The notes beneath the pieces were generated by a model. That model was not told the DNA's origin. It ran no database searches and worked only from the letters and a program-made list of their open reading frames with translations. DNA of 64,000 nt, from contig NC_014297.1 in the NCBI RefSeq assembly GCF_000196895.1, forward strand, positions 1,596,294-1,660,293, given 5' to 3'. The stretch is from Halalkalicoccus jeotgali B3. Lineage in GTDB: Archaea > Halobacteriota > Halobacteria > Halobacteriales > Halalkalicoccaceae. Of the stretch, positions 42,437-51,632 are shown one piece after another (position 1 is the stretch's first letter; each line of letters begins with the position of its first letter). The translations under genes and the position numbers were made by a program.

Positions 42437-44407
42437 ATGGAGATCGACGATATCAACACCATCACGGTTCTCGGTGCCGGAAACATGGGCCACGGGATCG
42501 CGGAGGTCGCCGCGCTCGCTGGCTACGATGTGTATATGCGAGACATCAAAGAGGAATTCGTTCAGAACGGCTACGAGGGGATCGAGTGGAGCCTCAACAA
42601 GCTCGCGGAGAACGACCGGATCACCCAGGACACCGCCGACGCGGCCCTCGATCGGGTCACCCCCGTCGTCGACATGGAAGAGGCCGTCTCCTCGACCGAT
42701 TTCCTGATCGAGGCGGTCCCCGAGCAGATGGAGATCAAAAAGGACGTCTACGGCGATGTCGAACAGTACGCTCCCGACGGGGCGATCTTCGCGACCAACA
42801 CCTCCTCGCTTTCGATCACCGAGCTCTCGGAGGTCACCGAACGGCCCGAGCGCTTCTGTGGGATGCACTTTTTCAACCCGCCGGTCCGCATGGACCTCGT
42901 CGAGGTCATCACGGGCGAGCACACCGATGAGGAGACACTCGAACTGACCGAGGCGCTCGCAGCGGACTTCGGGAAGACGCCCGTGCGCGTCCACCGGGAC
43001 GCCCCGGGATTCATCGTCAACCGCGTGCTCGTCCCGCTGATGAACGAGGCGGCGTGGCTCGTCAGCGAGGAGCAGGCGACGATCACGGAGGTCGACTCAA
43101 CGACGAAGTTCGATATCGGCCACCCGATGGGCGCGTTCGAACTCGGCGACCAGGTCGGCAACGACGTGAGCTACCACGTCCTCCAGTACATGAACGAGGT
43201 GCTGGGTGAGGCCTACGAGCCCGCGCCGTTGCTCGCCGAGAAGGTCGAAAACGAGGAACTCGGGAAGAAGACCGGCAAGGGCTTTTACGACTACGAGGAC
43301 GGTCCCGGTGCCGAAATCCCGGCCGACGAGGGCTCGGAGTTCGTCGAGGCCCGCCTGCTCGCCTCGATGGCCAACGAGGTCGCAAAACTGATCGGCGGCG
43401 ACATCGCCCCGCCCGAATCGATCGACGAGGCGGTCACCCTCGGTGGCGGGTGGCCCGAGGGGCCCGTCGCGGTAGTCGACGACTACGGACTCCAGTCGCT
43501 GCTCGAAACGCTCGAAGAAGCGTACGAGGAGACGGGCCACGAGCGCTATCGTCCCGACGATTATCTCCGTGAGCGCGCCGAAGAAGGCGGGTTTTACGAC
43601 GCCGAGGAGGCCGATACGGAAGGGTATACGTACGACACCATCGCGGTCGAGATCAACGAACGGGTCGGTCGCCTCTCGATCGACCGGCCCCACCGGATGA
43701 ACACCATCACGACCGACATGATCGAGGAAATCGACGACGCGCTCGATCGGCTCGTCGAGGACGACGAGGTTCGCGCGATCCTCCTGACGGGTGCCGGCGA
43801 CCGGGCGTTTTCGGCTGGGTTCGACGCCTCGACGGCCGCGGCCGGCAGCGGGCTCGAAACCGCCGAACTCTCCCGGCGCGGACAGCACGTATTCGGCCGC
43901 CTCGAGGAAGTCCCGAAACCCGTCCTCGCCGCGATCGACGGCTACTGTCTCGGTGGGGGGATGGAGCTTGCGGCCTGTGCCGACATGCGGATCGCAAGCG
44001 AACGCTCGCAGTTCGGCCAGCCCGAACACAACCTCGGACTGATGCCCGGCTGGGGCGGCACCCAGCGCCTCCCGCGGATCGTCGGCGAGGGACGTGCAAA
44101 GGAGATCATCTTCACCGCCGACAACGACTACGACCCCGAGACGATGTCCGACTACGGCTTCGTCAACGAGGTCGTTTCGACCGAGGGCTTCGAGGACCGG
44201 GCGTGGGAACTCGCATGCGACCTCGCCGCGGGCCCGCCGATCGCCCAGAAGCTCACCAAGCGGGCGATGCTCGCCGGGCGCGACGACATCGACGCTGGAC
44301 TGGAGTACGAGGCCTCCTCCTTTGGCCACCTGTTTACCACCGACGACCTCTGGGAGGGGCTCTCGGCGTTTCAGGGCGACCGGGAGCCCGAGTTCGAGGG
44401 AGAGTAG
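42437..44407 (+). CDS. Fused 3-hydroxyacyl-CoA dehydrogenase / enoyl-CoA hydratase
   Basis: A 656-residue bifunctional beta-oxidation enzyme. Residues 1-385 are the NAD-dependent dehydrogenase: VLGAGNMGHGIAEVAA nucleotide fold, ANTSSLSITEL, and HFFNPPVRMDLVEVI with the catalytic His. After a linker, residues about 400-656 are a crotonase: RPHRMNTITTDM, DRAFSAGFD, and DGYCLGGGMELAACADMR with oxyanion and Glu positions. The order (dehydrogenase first) is the reverse of bacterial FadB and typical of archaea. Start at 42437 fits the beginning of the nucleotide fold. Confidence 0.94.
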   Translation: MEIDDINTITVLGAGNMGHGIAEVAALAGYDVYMRDIKEEFVQNGYEGIEWSLNKLAENDRITQDTADAALDRVTPVVDMEEAVSSTDFLIEAVPEQMEIKKDVYGDVEQYAPDGAIFATNTSSLSITELSEVTERPERFCGMHFFNPPVRMDLVEVITGEHTDEETLELTEALAADFGKTPVRVHRDAPGFIVNRVLVPLMNEAAWLVSEEQATITEVDSTTKFDIGHPMGAFELGDQVGNDVSYHVLQYMNEVLGEAYEPAPLLAEKVENEELGKKTGKGFYDYEDGPGAEIPADEGSEFVEARLLASMANEVAKLIGGDIAPPESIDEAVTLGGGWPEGPVAVVDDYGLQSLLETLEEAYEETGHERYRPDDYLRERAEEGGFYDAEEADTEGYTYDTIAVEINERVGRLSIDRPHRMNTITTDMIEEIDDALDRLVEDDEVRAILLTGAGDRAFSAGFDASTAAAGSGLETAELSRRGQHVFGRLEEVPKPVLAAIDGYCLGGGMELAACADMRIASERSQFGQPEHNLGLMPGWGGTQRLPRIVGEGRAKEIIFTADNDYDPETMSDYGFVNEVVSTEGFEDRAWELACDLAAGPPIAQKLTKRAMLAGRDDIDAGLEYEASSFGHLFTTDDLWEGLSAFQGDREPEFEGE

Positions 44408-44458
44408 GGACGGAACGGAACGTTTAAACGAATCTGCCGGGAACGGTAGTACGCGTTG

Positions 44459-44533
<75 letters not shown>

Positions 44534-44683
44534 CTTCTCGAACGACCCGAACAGTCGACGAGGTGGATCCACACTCACCCGTCGAGGGAGATGACCGCTC
44601 TCGTGGCTACTCGTTCATCGTCCGTGATGAAAACGACTATCCGAGAGCGATCCGGTCAGGTTATCGGGATTCGATGATCGACT

Positions 44684-45145
44684 CTATCGGTTGAGAAGCG
44701 ACCGCACGGCCGATCCGAGCGACGATCGGTCCTCGGGAATCGCGATCCGCTGGTCGATCGGGACGGCGTCGAACTCCTCGTCGAGATACGGCTCGAAGAG
44801 CGCGGTTAGCGCCGTCGGAACGATCAAGCCGCGCGGTTGGTTGTACTCGATGACCCCGTAGTCGTCGAGTTTGGGGAGATGAGATTGATATAGGGCGATG
44901 TACACGCGTTGGCGCTGGTCGGAACTCAGCTGTTCGACGGTCGTTTCATTCTCCCAGGCGGCGATCGCCTCCGCGACCGCACGCATGTTGAACTCCTCTT
45001 TGCCCGGGTGGGCCGCGAAGTACCGCAACACAGCGCGGCGGCGGGCGTTTTGAAGGAGGTGAAACAGGTCGTCCTTCGAGATGGATGGCTGTTCGGCGAC
45101 CGTTTCCGTGGGAACGTCTTCGGCGGGCGTCGTCTGGATACTCAT
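44684..45145 (-). CDS. Winged-helix DUF7344-like regulator
   Basis: A 153-residue DNA-binding-type protein. Residues about 25-115 form a winged helix: DLFHLLQNARRRAVLRYF, a recognition region, and YQSHLPKLDDYGVIEYN. These are hallmarks of the haloarchaeal DUF7344 regulators. The rest is an acidic C-terminal region with no membrane helix. Starts at 45145; a TATA box and two direct repeats lie directly upstream. It is the paralogue of the next gene. Confidence 0.8.
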   Translation of the reverse strand: MSIQTTPAEDVPTETVAEQPSISKDDLFHLLQNARRRAVLRYFAAHPGKEEFNMRAVAEAIAAWENETTVEQLSSDQRQRVYIALYQSHLPKLDDYGVIEYNQPRGLIVPTALTALFEPYLDEEFDAVPIDQRIAIPEDRSSLGSAVRSLLNR

Positions 45146-45160
45146 GATGCCTACAAACAT

Positions 45161-45198
45161 ATAGTTCAGAAGGCATAATATAAAGAGAGTATAGTTCA
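45161..45198 (-). promoter_or_regulatory. Promoter with twin ATAGTTCA repeats (candidate operator)
   Basis: ATAGTTCA occurs at 45161-45168 and again at 45191-45198, exactly 30 bp apart (about three helical turns), flanking the minus-strand TATA box TTTATATTATG (45174-45184). Such spacing suits binding of a dimeric regulator on one DNA face, possibly the DUF7344-like protein itself. The rest of the 194-bp gap 45146-45339 shows no gene. Confidence 0.45.
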
Positions 45199-45339
45199 CA
45201 GACTTTTTCCCTTCCTAACTGGTTCCAAACCGGCGCTTAAACCGTCTTAGGAGTGTATTAAAATTCTGACACGTACGTTTCGGAGCATGACGAACGGCGA
45301 ATCGATTGGGCTGCCACTACTCCCGGGAACCGGCGTCGA

Positions 45340-45846
45340 TCACGACGTCGACTGGGACCAAGACTGGTACGCGCCGAGAGCAGTCACGACGCCGAACAGT
45401 ACTACGAGTACCCCGTTCGGACGCAACCCGGCCACCGAATCGGCGATAACCGAAACGGTCGCGAGAAGCAAACCGAGAGCGCCGACCACGAAGTACGCAA
45501 GCGAGAAGCGGGACCGACCGGTCCCCTGCTGGTGTCGATTCATGTAGGCCTCGACGGTGGTCGCCCGATCGTGGAGGCGCACGTCTTTACTGTCGGTATC
45601 GTATTTGACGACGCCGAGTCCCTCGAGTTTTGGGAGATGTGTCTGATGAAGCGAGACGTAGACGCTTTGGCGAACGTTTCGCGGCGGCGGATCCTCGCCA
45701 CTCTCGACGGCGGCGATATGTTCCGAGAGTTCCCGGATCGTCACGTGGTCGTTGCTGGTCGACAGGAATTCGATAACGGCGCGTCGCCGGTCGTTCCTGA
45801 GGATGTCGTGGATTTCGCCCTCCTCCAGTTCCACGTCGTCACTCAT
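45340..45846 (-). CDS. Membrane-anchored DUF7344-like regulator
   Basis: A 168-residue protein. The N-terminal winged helix (IHDILRNDRRRAVIEFL, ...VYVSLHQTHLPKLEGLGVVKYD) matches the preceding paralogue. Two C-terminal transmembrane helices (FVVGALGLLLATVSVIAD and VLVVLFGVVTALGAY) anchor it. A DNA-binding domain tethered to the membrane suggests signal sensing at the envelope. Start at 45846 chosen at MSDDVELEEGE. Confidence 0.8.
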   Translation of the reverse strand: MSDDVELEEGEIHDILRNDRRRAVIEFLSTSNDHVTIRELSEHIAAVESGEDPPPRNVRQSVYVSLHQTHLPKLEGLGVVKYDTDSKDVRLHDRATTVEAYMNRHQQGTGRSRFSLAYFVVGALGLLLATVSVIADSVAGLRPNGVLVVLFGVVTALGAYQSWSQSTS

Positions 45847-46063
45847 ATCTGTCCTCGTTTTCGTCACTCCACGACCGGTCTTCGTTCATCCCGCATGAGT
45901 CCTCATTGAGAGATGATATTATTGTTACGTATTTTTACACTACTATTCCATCAAACATTATCGCTATGGATCGACTCTCTAATCGTATGGTATCCTGCAT
46001 AATGGCTCTCTAACGACCGACAGGGCACACGAGGCCGCTCACCCGATCGCTACCGACGGACGT

Positions 46064-48061
46064 TCAGGCGAGCCACTCGGGGGGCTTCGTGTCGTAGTCG
46101 ATATCGTTAGCCTCGATGGCGACAGTCAGGTCCTCGTCGAGTTCGGTCGTTTCGAACTCCAGTCCGTCATAGCGGATCCGAATGCCCCGTTCGGTGGGCT
46201 CGGGTTCGCGATTTCGCCGTCTCGCGACCTCGATGTCCTTCTCGGAGATCTCCTTTCTGATGGTCATGAGGTTCACGGGACGCCCCCAGAGTTCGAAGAT
46301 GCGAGCGAGCGTCTGTTTGGCCTGTCCGATGTCGAGCGCGACGCCGTTGTACCGGTGGCCAAGCAGTAGCTCGTTTCGGTTCCCGAAGTTCCCGTCGTGG
46401 ACCTCGATCGTCGGTTTGCCGAAGTTCGTAAACTGCAACAGCAGTTTCTTTTTAACGTCCGTAGCGTCTGTGCTCGTCGCACGGTAATCGCCCGTCGCAT
46501 GGGCGTACTCGTAGGTGAAGTAGTGATGGCGGTCGACGAACTCCTGTGTGAGGAACTCGTCGATGAACGTCACGTCGTTGTGGCTCGTCCGGACCTCGGC
46601 CATGCGCCGCCAGCCTGCGGTTCGATCCACGTCGGCGATCGCCTCCTCGACGCTTCCATAGAGAGAATCGTCGAGGACGTATCGTCCGACCCGCTCGAGG
46701 TCCGCCTGCGTGATCCGTCGGAGAACACCCCTGTTCTGGGGTTTCACGAGCGAGTAGTGGCGCTCTGCGAGTCCCTCGTAGGAGAGGACCTTCCACGGAT
46801 ATCGACTGACGTCTATCCCGCCCGCCCTCGCGCGCTCGAGTGCGTCGTGATCGACCGCGTTCCCCAGCGATTCCAGTTCGTCGAGACGATCCCGGCGGAT
46901 CTCGTCGAGGGGCGCGCGCGGTTCGAGGAGCTCTCGAACTCGCTCTAGATCGACGGTATCGTGGAAGTTTCGCCACGTCACCCCCTCGATTCGGAGGAGT
47001 TTGTCGATCACTTCGCGCCTGTTTTCCGTGTTTTCGAGGTACTCCCAGAGTTCTTTGCCGAGTTTGTAGGGGTTGAGCCCGGGAGATCCGAGCACGCGAG
47101 CCTGGTGGTCGGCGTAGTCGATGAACTCCTCGCCGTCGGCAAAGCCCTCCTCGCCCATCATCATCGACTCCCAGTAGGCCGCCCAGCCTTCGTTCATCAC
47201 CTTCGTCATCCGCTGGGGGGCGAAGTAGTACGCCTCCGTCCGGAGCGCGTCGAGCACGTCCCGTTGCCACGGCTCCATCTCACGGGCGCGTTCGGCCTCG
47301 GCGTCGTACCGCTTTCCGTGCTCGCGCAGGAACGCGAGCAGGTCCCGATCGGGTGTCTCGGGGAACGATTCCCCGGAGGGCCCCTCGCGTTGACCTTCGA
47401 GCCACTCCTCGTCGAAGACCTCCCGGCGGACCGCATCCGAGATGCCGAGCCCTTCGAGGGCCTGCTCGATGTCCTCTCGATCGAGGTCCTCCTCTGCGAT
47501 GCGCTGGTGGACGAACGCGCTGTGCTGGTCGATGGCGTCCTCGATACACAGTACGTTATCGATCCAGCGTTCGACCTCGCTTCGCTCGACGTCGGTGTCT
47601 GCGATCGCGGACTCGATCGTCTTCGCGTGGCGCGCGAGCATTGCCGCAGCCTTCGGACTCGATCCCGGTTCGTCGCCGGTAAAGAGGCCGAACCAGCGGT
47701 TGTTCGCGAAGAAGTCGGCGTGGGCCTCGACGTGGGTGATCACGGCCTTCTGATCGGCAAGCGAGTTCGACTCCTGGAGAAAGGCGTTCGAGGGGTCGTC
47801 ATTGTTGACGAGTTCGAAGGCCTTCCCGCCGACGTACTGGTTGGTCTTCTGCTGGCGATCGAACTTCATCCCCCAACGCCAGTGGGGATAGCGCTCCTGG
47901 AAGCCGTCGTAGGCGATCAGCTGGTTCATCTCGTCGTTGTCGACGATCCAGTAGTTCACCGGATACGGATCGAGTCCGAGCTTTCTCGCCAGTTCGTTGG
48001 CCTCCCGGACCGGCTCTTCGAGTTCGTCCGCGATGCGCTGGGCCTGATAGTTGGTGGTCAT
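46064..48061 (-). CDS. spoVR: SpoVR-family protein
   Basis: A 665-residue homologue of Bacillus SpoVR/E. coli YcgB. Family stretches are [35 protein letters not shown] (parts), [42 protein letters not shown], and [23 protein letters not shown]. Biochemical function is unknown; in bacteria it is co-regulated with YeaG/YeaH in starvation. It overlaps the DUF444 gene by four bases and is the last gene of the prkA-prkA-DUF444-spoVR operon. An N-terminal signal or membrane segment is absent. Confidence 0.92.
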   Translation of the reverse strand: MTTNYQAQRIADELEEPVREANELARKLGLDPYPVNYWIVDNDEMNQLIAYDGFQERYPHWRWGMKFDRQQKTNQYVGGKAFELVNNDDPSNAFLQESNSLADQKAVITHVEAHADFFANNRWFGLFTGDEPGSSPKAAAMLARHAKTIESAIADTDVERSEVERWIDNVLCIEDAIDQHSAFVHQRIAEEDLDREDIEQALEGLGISDAVRREVFDEEWLEGQREGPSGESFPETPDRDLLAFLREHGKRYDAEAERAREMEPWQRDVLDALRTEAYYFAPQRMTKVMNEGWAAYWESMMMGEEGFADGEEFIDYADHQARVLGSPGLNPYKLGKELWEYLENTENRREVIDKLLRIEGVTWRNFHDTVDLERVRELLEPRAPLDEIRRDRLDELESLGNAVDHDALERARAGGIDVSRYPWKVLSYEGLAERHYSLVKPQNRGVLRRITQADLERVGRYVLDDSLYGSVEEAIADVDRTAGWRRMAEVRTSHNDVTFIDEFLTQEFVDRHHYFTYEYAHATGDYRATSTDATDVKKKLLLQFTNFGKPTIEVHDGNFGNRNELLLGHRYNGVALDIGQAKQTLARIFELWGRPVNLMTIRKEISEKDIEVARRRNREPEPTERGIRIRYDGLEFETTELDEDLTVAIEANDIDYDTKPPEWLA

Positions 48062-49365
48062 TCCTCGTCCTCCGTGCTAAGTATCTCGTAGATCGCCCCC
48101 GTCACGTCGTCGGGCCCCGAAACGTAGGCCACCGCGACGTTCTCCCGGTCACCGAGGCGGCGTTGGACCTCCTCTGCGTGGGTCGCGTTGATCGCACTCC
48201 CCGATGGCTGGGTCTCGACGTAGGCGTGGAGGTTCGCCTCGATTCCCTCCATCAGCGGGATCACACGCTCTTCGGTGTCGTTCGAGGAGTTCTCGGAGTC
48301 GCCCGCGGCGAACACGTAGCGGTTCCACTCGCGCCACGGGTAGCGCTCCTCTAAGATCTCGGCGGCGAGTTCGTACGCGCTCGATATCTTCGTCCCGCCA
48401 CCCGAACGGATCCCGAAGAAGTCCTCCCGTTCGACCTCCCACGCGCTCGCGTCGTGGGCGATGTAGACGAACTCGGCGGTGTCGTACTTGCCCGTGAGAT
48501 ACCAATCGAGTGGGGTAAAGGTGCGCTCGACCAGTTCACGCTTGTCCTCGCGCATCGAGCCCGAAACGTCCCGGATGTTGATGACGACGACGTTGTGTTG
48601 CGGTCTGGTGACGACCTCGGGGTACCGATAGCGCTCGTCCTCCCGCCGGAAGGGAATGTGGCCGATCCCTTCCCGGCGGATGCGTTGGCTGAGTGGTTCG
48701 CATTCGACGTTCGCCTCCATGGTCTCGATACTCCGCCATCGACCGCGTTCGGCGTCGGGAATCGCTCCCATGGCGTCGTCGATCCACGCCTTCGAGACGG
48801 GGATGTGGTTCGTCCGCGCGTAGCGAAACGCCTCCTCGGGGGTGATCCCCTCGACACGCAGGAGTTCCCGAACGTACTCCTCGTCGAACTCCATGGCGAG
48901 TTTCCGCTTGAGCCCCTGTTTGAACAGGCGCTCGACGTCGAGCGTGCTGTCGGGTCCGGTCCGGGTCCGGTCGGTCAGTTCGCCCTCCTCTTCGGTTTCG
49001 ACCTGTTTTCCCTTCGGTTCGAGGTCCAGTCCGAGCCGCTCGTCGAGTTCCTGGGCGAACTCCTCGGGATCCATCTCGTAGTACTCGTGGTCGCTTCCCT
49101 CCTCGCCGGCCTCCCCCTCTCCGTCGCCGTCGCTGGGCTGGGGTTGGCCCACCGGGTCGCCGGGCTCGGGTGTGCCACCCTGGCCCTGTCCGACGCCGCC
49201 CATATCGAGGCGGTCGTAGGCGAACTCCGGCAGCGAGACGATCTTGATCGGGATGTGAATATCGTCGCCCTGCCCGAGATCGCCGTACTGGATGAACTCC
49301 GCGAGGTCCTGGCGGCGCTTCTCGCCGACCTCGCGATAGCGCTCGAAGTCCTCTCTCAGTCCCAT
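48058..49365 (-). CDS. yeaH: DUF444 (YeaH/YhbH) protein with von Willebrand A-like domain
   Basis: A 435-residue DUF444 protein. The second half resembles a von Willebrand factor A fold with a MIDAS-type motif: [16 protein letters not shown] (DxSxS) and later [14 protein letters not shown] and [18 protein letters not shown]. The N-terminal third is acidic and Gly/Pro-rich (a GVGQGQGG linker). E. coli YeaH works with the PrkA-like kinase YeaG. It overlaps the second PrkA gene by ten bases and spoVR by four. Confidence 0.92.
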   Translation of the reverse strand: MGLREDFERYREVGEKRRQDLAEFIQYGDLGQGDDIHIPIKIVSLPEFAYDRLDMGGVGQGQGGTPEPGDPVGQPQPSDGDGEGEAGEEGSDHEYYEMDPEEFAQELDERLGLDLEPKGKQVETEEEGELTDRTRTGPDSTLDVERLFKQGLKRKLAMEFDEEYVRELLRVEGITPEEAFRYARTNHIPVSKAWIDDAMGAIPDAERGRWRSIETMEANVECEPLSQRIRREGIGHIPFRREDERYRYPEVVTRPQHNVVVINIRDVSGSMREDKRELVERTFTPLDWYLTGKYDTAEFVYIAHDASAWEVEREDFFGIRSGGGTKISSAYELAAEILEERYPWREWNRYVFAAGDSENSSNDTEERVIPLMEGIEANLHAYVETQPSGSAINATHAEEVQRRLGDRENVAVAYVSGPDDVTGAIYEILSTEDEE

Positions 49366-51632
49366 CGGTAGCTCACCTGTCCCATGACGTGCCGGCTCGT
49401 CAGTTCGGCCGACGCCGGCGAGTAGCCGAACTCCGAGATCAGCGTTTCGAGGGTTCGGTCCTTGATCGCCGCCGTCTCGGTGTTCGCCGGCGGGTCGTCC
49501 CACTGTTCGGGATCGAGATCCTCGTAGACGCGCGCGACGTCGCTCCAGCCGTGCGTTTCGAGGACGTCCCGGATCACGGGGATGTCGAGTAAGTTCACCT
49601 CGTCGATAGCGAAGTCCTCAGTGCGGTGTTGCCAGGCGTGACGATTTAGCGCCGTGATGATCCGATCGTTTCTGAACGTCCTGACCGTGGGCATCGGCGT
49701 CGTGCCGTCGTACTCCTGTTCGCTGAATCGTCCGAGGTGCTCGATCTCGAAGACCTTCATCTTCAGGGGGTCCGGTTCGATCTCGCCCTGGTCGGTCGTG
49801 ACGACGTCGTCGGTCGCCCACGCGTAGACGTGTTCGACGTACTCCTCGACGGTCTCGGGTTCGACGCGCTTTTCGTGCATGATCGCGTCGATCACGTCCG
49901 TCTCCTGCTGGTCGAAGACGTGGTTCTTGACGGCGACGAGTCGGTCCTCGAACTCCCGGTGCTCCCCGCGGGAGAACATCGGCGCGTCGTGAAGACGTTC
50001 GGCCATCGCGTTGAGCACGTCACGGGGCATGAGGACGTTTTCGACGGCCAGTTCCGGATGGGTCCGGTCGCGCGGCGTGTTGAGCAACTCCGCGATGATG
50101 TCCCGGGTGAACGTAACCGGAATGCCGTGGGCGCCGTCGTTCGAGTTCGGATCGAACTCGAAGGCGTCGGCTTCGACCCGCTCGTCGCCCTCCCGGAGGT
50201 AGCCTCGGTCGAACAACAGCGCCTTCTCGACCAGCGAGAGCCCCTCCGGGAGGTCGTCCCGGTCGAGCCGCGAGACGACGCTGTAGAGGGCGGCCGATTC
50301 GATGGCGTGGGGTGCGAGTTCACGCACGGCCACCCGACCGCCCCGCTCGCCGACCCGAATCGAAAGCGGGGCGCGGATCCGGTCGTGGAGCTCCTCGCCG
50401 TCGCTTCCCTCCCAGATCGACGTCTCGCCGGTGAGTTCGCGGTGGATCAGCTCACACTCCAGTCGGAGGTTCGTGAGGTAGCGGAACTCGTGGCGGTCGA
50501 GACGGCGTTTGAGCGCCCGCAGCGGGTCCGCGCCGTTTCGGTCCGCATGCTGGTTGAGTTGGGCGTCCAGATCGGGATTCGAGATGATCAGCAACTGGGT
50601 GTCGACGTCCATCCCGATCGCCTTATCCAGTTTGACGTGGCGCTCGTCGGGGACGTTCAGCAGCTTCTGGAGCAGGTCGGCGTGCTGGGTCGCGTCCTCA
50701 ACGATCGTCAGCAGGCCGTTTCCCTGCGAGAGGACGCCGTCGTAGCTAAAGGCCTGGGGGTTCTTCCGGCCGCGCGAGTCGAGTTTCTGGAGCATGCCGG
50801 CCATCCAACTGCCGACGAGACGCTCCTTTGGCCGCCCGTCGTCCTCCGAGTGGAGCACGCCGATCCCCTGGCCCACGTCGACGACGTAGTTCGTCACCCG
50901 CAGATGCCGGGCGTCCGTCACGGCCGAAAAGAGGTCCGAGACCCCATCGCGACGGTATCGCTTCTCGAGGTAGTCGTAGGCCTCCCGAGAGAAGGGATCG
51001 AGGTCGGTCTCCGCGCGAATCGGCGTGTGGTCGCCGTGTTCGGCCGCTAGATCCGCGAGGATCCCGTCCCGGACGGGCTCGGGAAACACGGACAGGGGGT
51101 TCGACTGGACGGGACTCACGTACCAGTTGTCCTCATCGATCCGGGAGACGTCACCGTAGGTGAGTCCCGGGTCGTCTTCCGCGCTGGCGATGTTCCACTC
51201 GACGGTGTAGCGCCGTCCTTCGGGCGTCTTCGAGTATTCGCGCAGCCCGTTGACCAGACACCGCTTGAGTTCGGATTTCCCGGTGGCGGTGGGTCCGTCG
51301 AACCAGATGATCTTCTCCTCTTTCCCGCGGCCCGCGGCGATCGAGCGCAAGTCGTCGACGAAATCGTTGAGTATCCCCGTGTTGCCGAGGATCGCGTGTT
51401 CGCCGTCGTTGTGTGTATCGTCGAAAAAGCGGTAGCGCTCCCGTTCCTCGCCCTCCTCGATCACCGTGCGGGTGCCGGCGGCCTCGATCGCATCGAGGAG
51501 GTACTTCGAGGCGTGGGCGCCGATCGAGGGGTGGGAAAACAGTCGGTCGACGTACTCGGCGAGGCTCATGGGCTCCTCGTAGGCCGCGTCGAGTTCCCGA
51601 TCGGCCTCCCTGAGGTACTCCGTCCCGGTCAT
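49356..51632 (-). CDS. prkA2: PrkA-family serine kinase/AAA protein, second paralogue
   Basis: A 758-residue PrkA-type protein. An N-terminal AAA+ P-loop reads [14 protein letters not shown], with [23 protein letters not shown] before it, then the segment [15 protein letters not shown]. Kinase-like C-terminal sequence is divergent from the first paralogue. PrkA in Bacillus and YeaG in E. coli are reported serine kinases or AAA proteins acting in starvation/sporulation. Tight overlaps (four bases with prkA1, ten with DUF444) show co-translation. It is longer than a typical PrkA (about 640). Confidence 0.9.
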   Translation of the reverse strand: MTGTEYLREADRELDAAYEEPMSLAEYVDRLFSHPSIGAHASKYLLDAIEAAGTRTVIEEGEERERYRFFDDTHNDGEHAILGNTGILNDFVDDLRSIAAGRGKEEKIIWFDGPTATGKSELKRCLVNGLREYSKTPEGRRYTVEWNIASAEDDPGLTYGDVSRIDEDNWYVSPVQSNPLSVFPEPVRDGILADLAAEHGDHTPIRAETDLDPFSREAYDYLEKRYRRDGVSDLFSAVTDARHLRVTNYVVDVGQGIGVLHSEDDGRPKERLVGSWMAGMLQKLDSRGRKNPQAFSYDGVLSQGNGLLTIVEDATQHADLLQKLLNVPDERHVKLDKAIGMDVDTQLLIISNPDLDAQLNQHADRNGADPLRALKRRLDRHEFRYLTNLRLECELIHRELTGETSIWEGSDGEELHDRIRAPLSIRVGERGGRVAVRELAPHAIESAALYSVVSRLDRDDLPEGLSLVEKALLFDRGYLREGDERVEADAFEFDPNSNDGAHGIPVTFTRDIIAELLNTPRDRTHPELAVENVLMPRDVLNAMAERLHDAPMFSRGEHREFEDRLVAVKNHVFDQQETDVIDAIMHEKRVEPETVEEYVEHVYAWATDDVVTTDQGEIEPDPLKMKVFEIEHLGRFSEQEYDGTTPMPTVRTFRNDRIITALNRHAWQHRTEDFAIDEVNLLDIPVIRDVLETHGWSDVARVYEDLDPEQWDDPPANTETAAIKDRTLETLISEFGYSPASAELTSRHVMGQVSYRWD

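Noticed and set aside
49737..51050. Open reading frame of 437 codons antisense to the second PrkA gene
   Set aside because: Composition (Val/Asp/Arg runs) is that of a complement of real coding sequence, with no promoter or family pattern.
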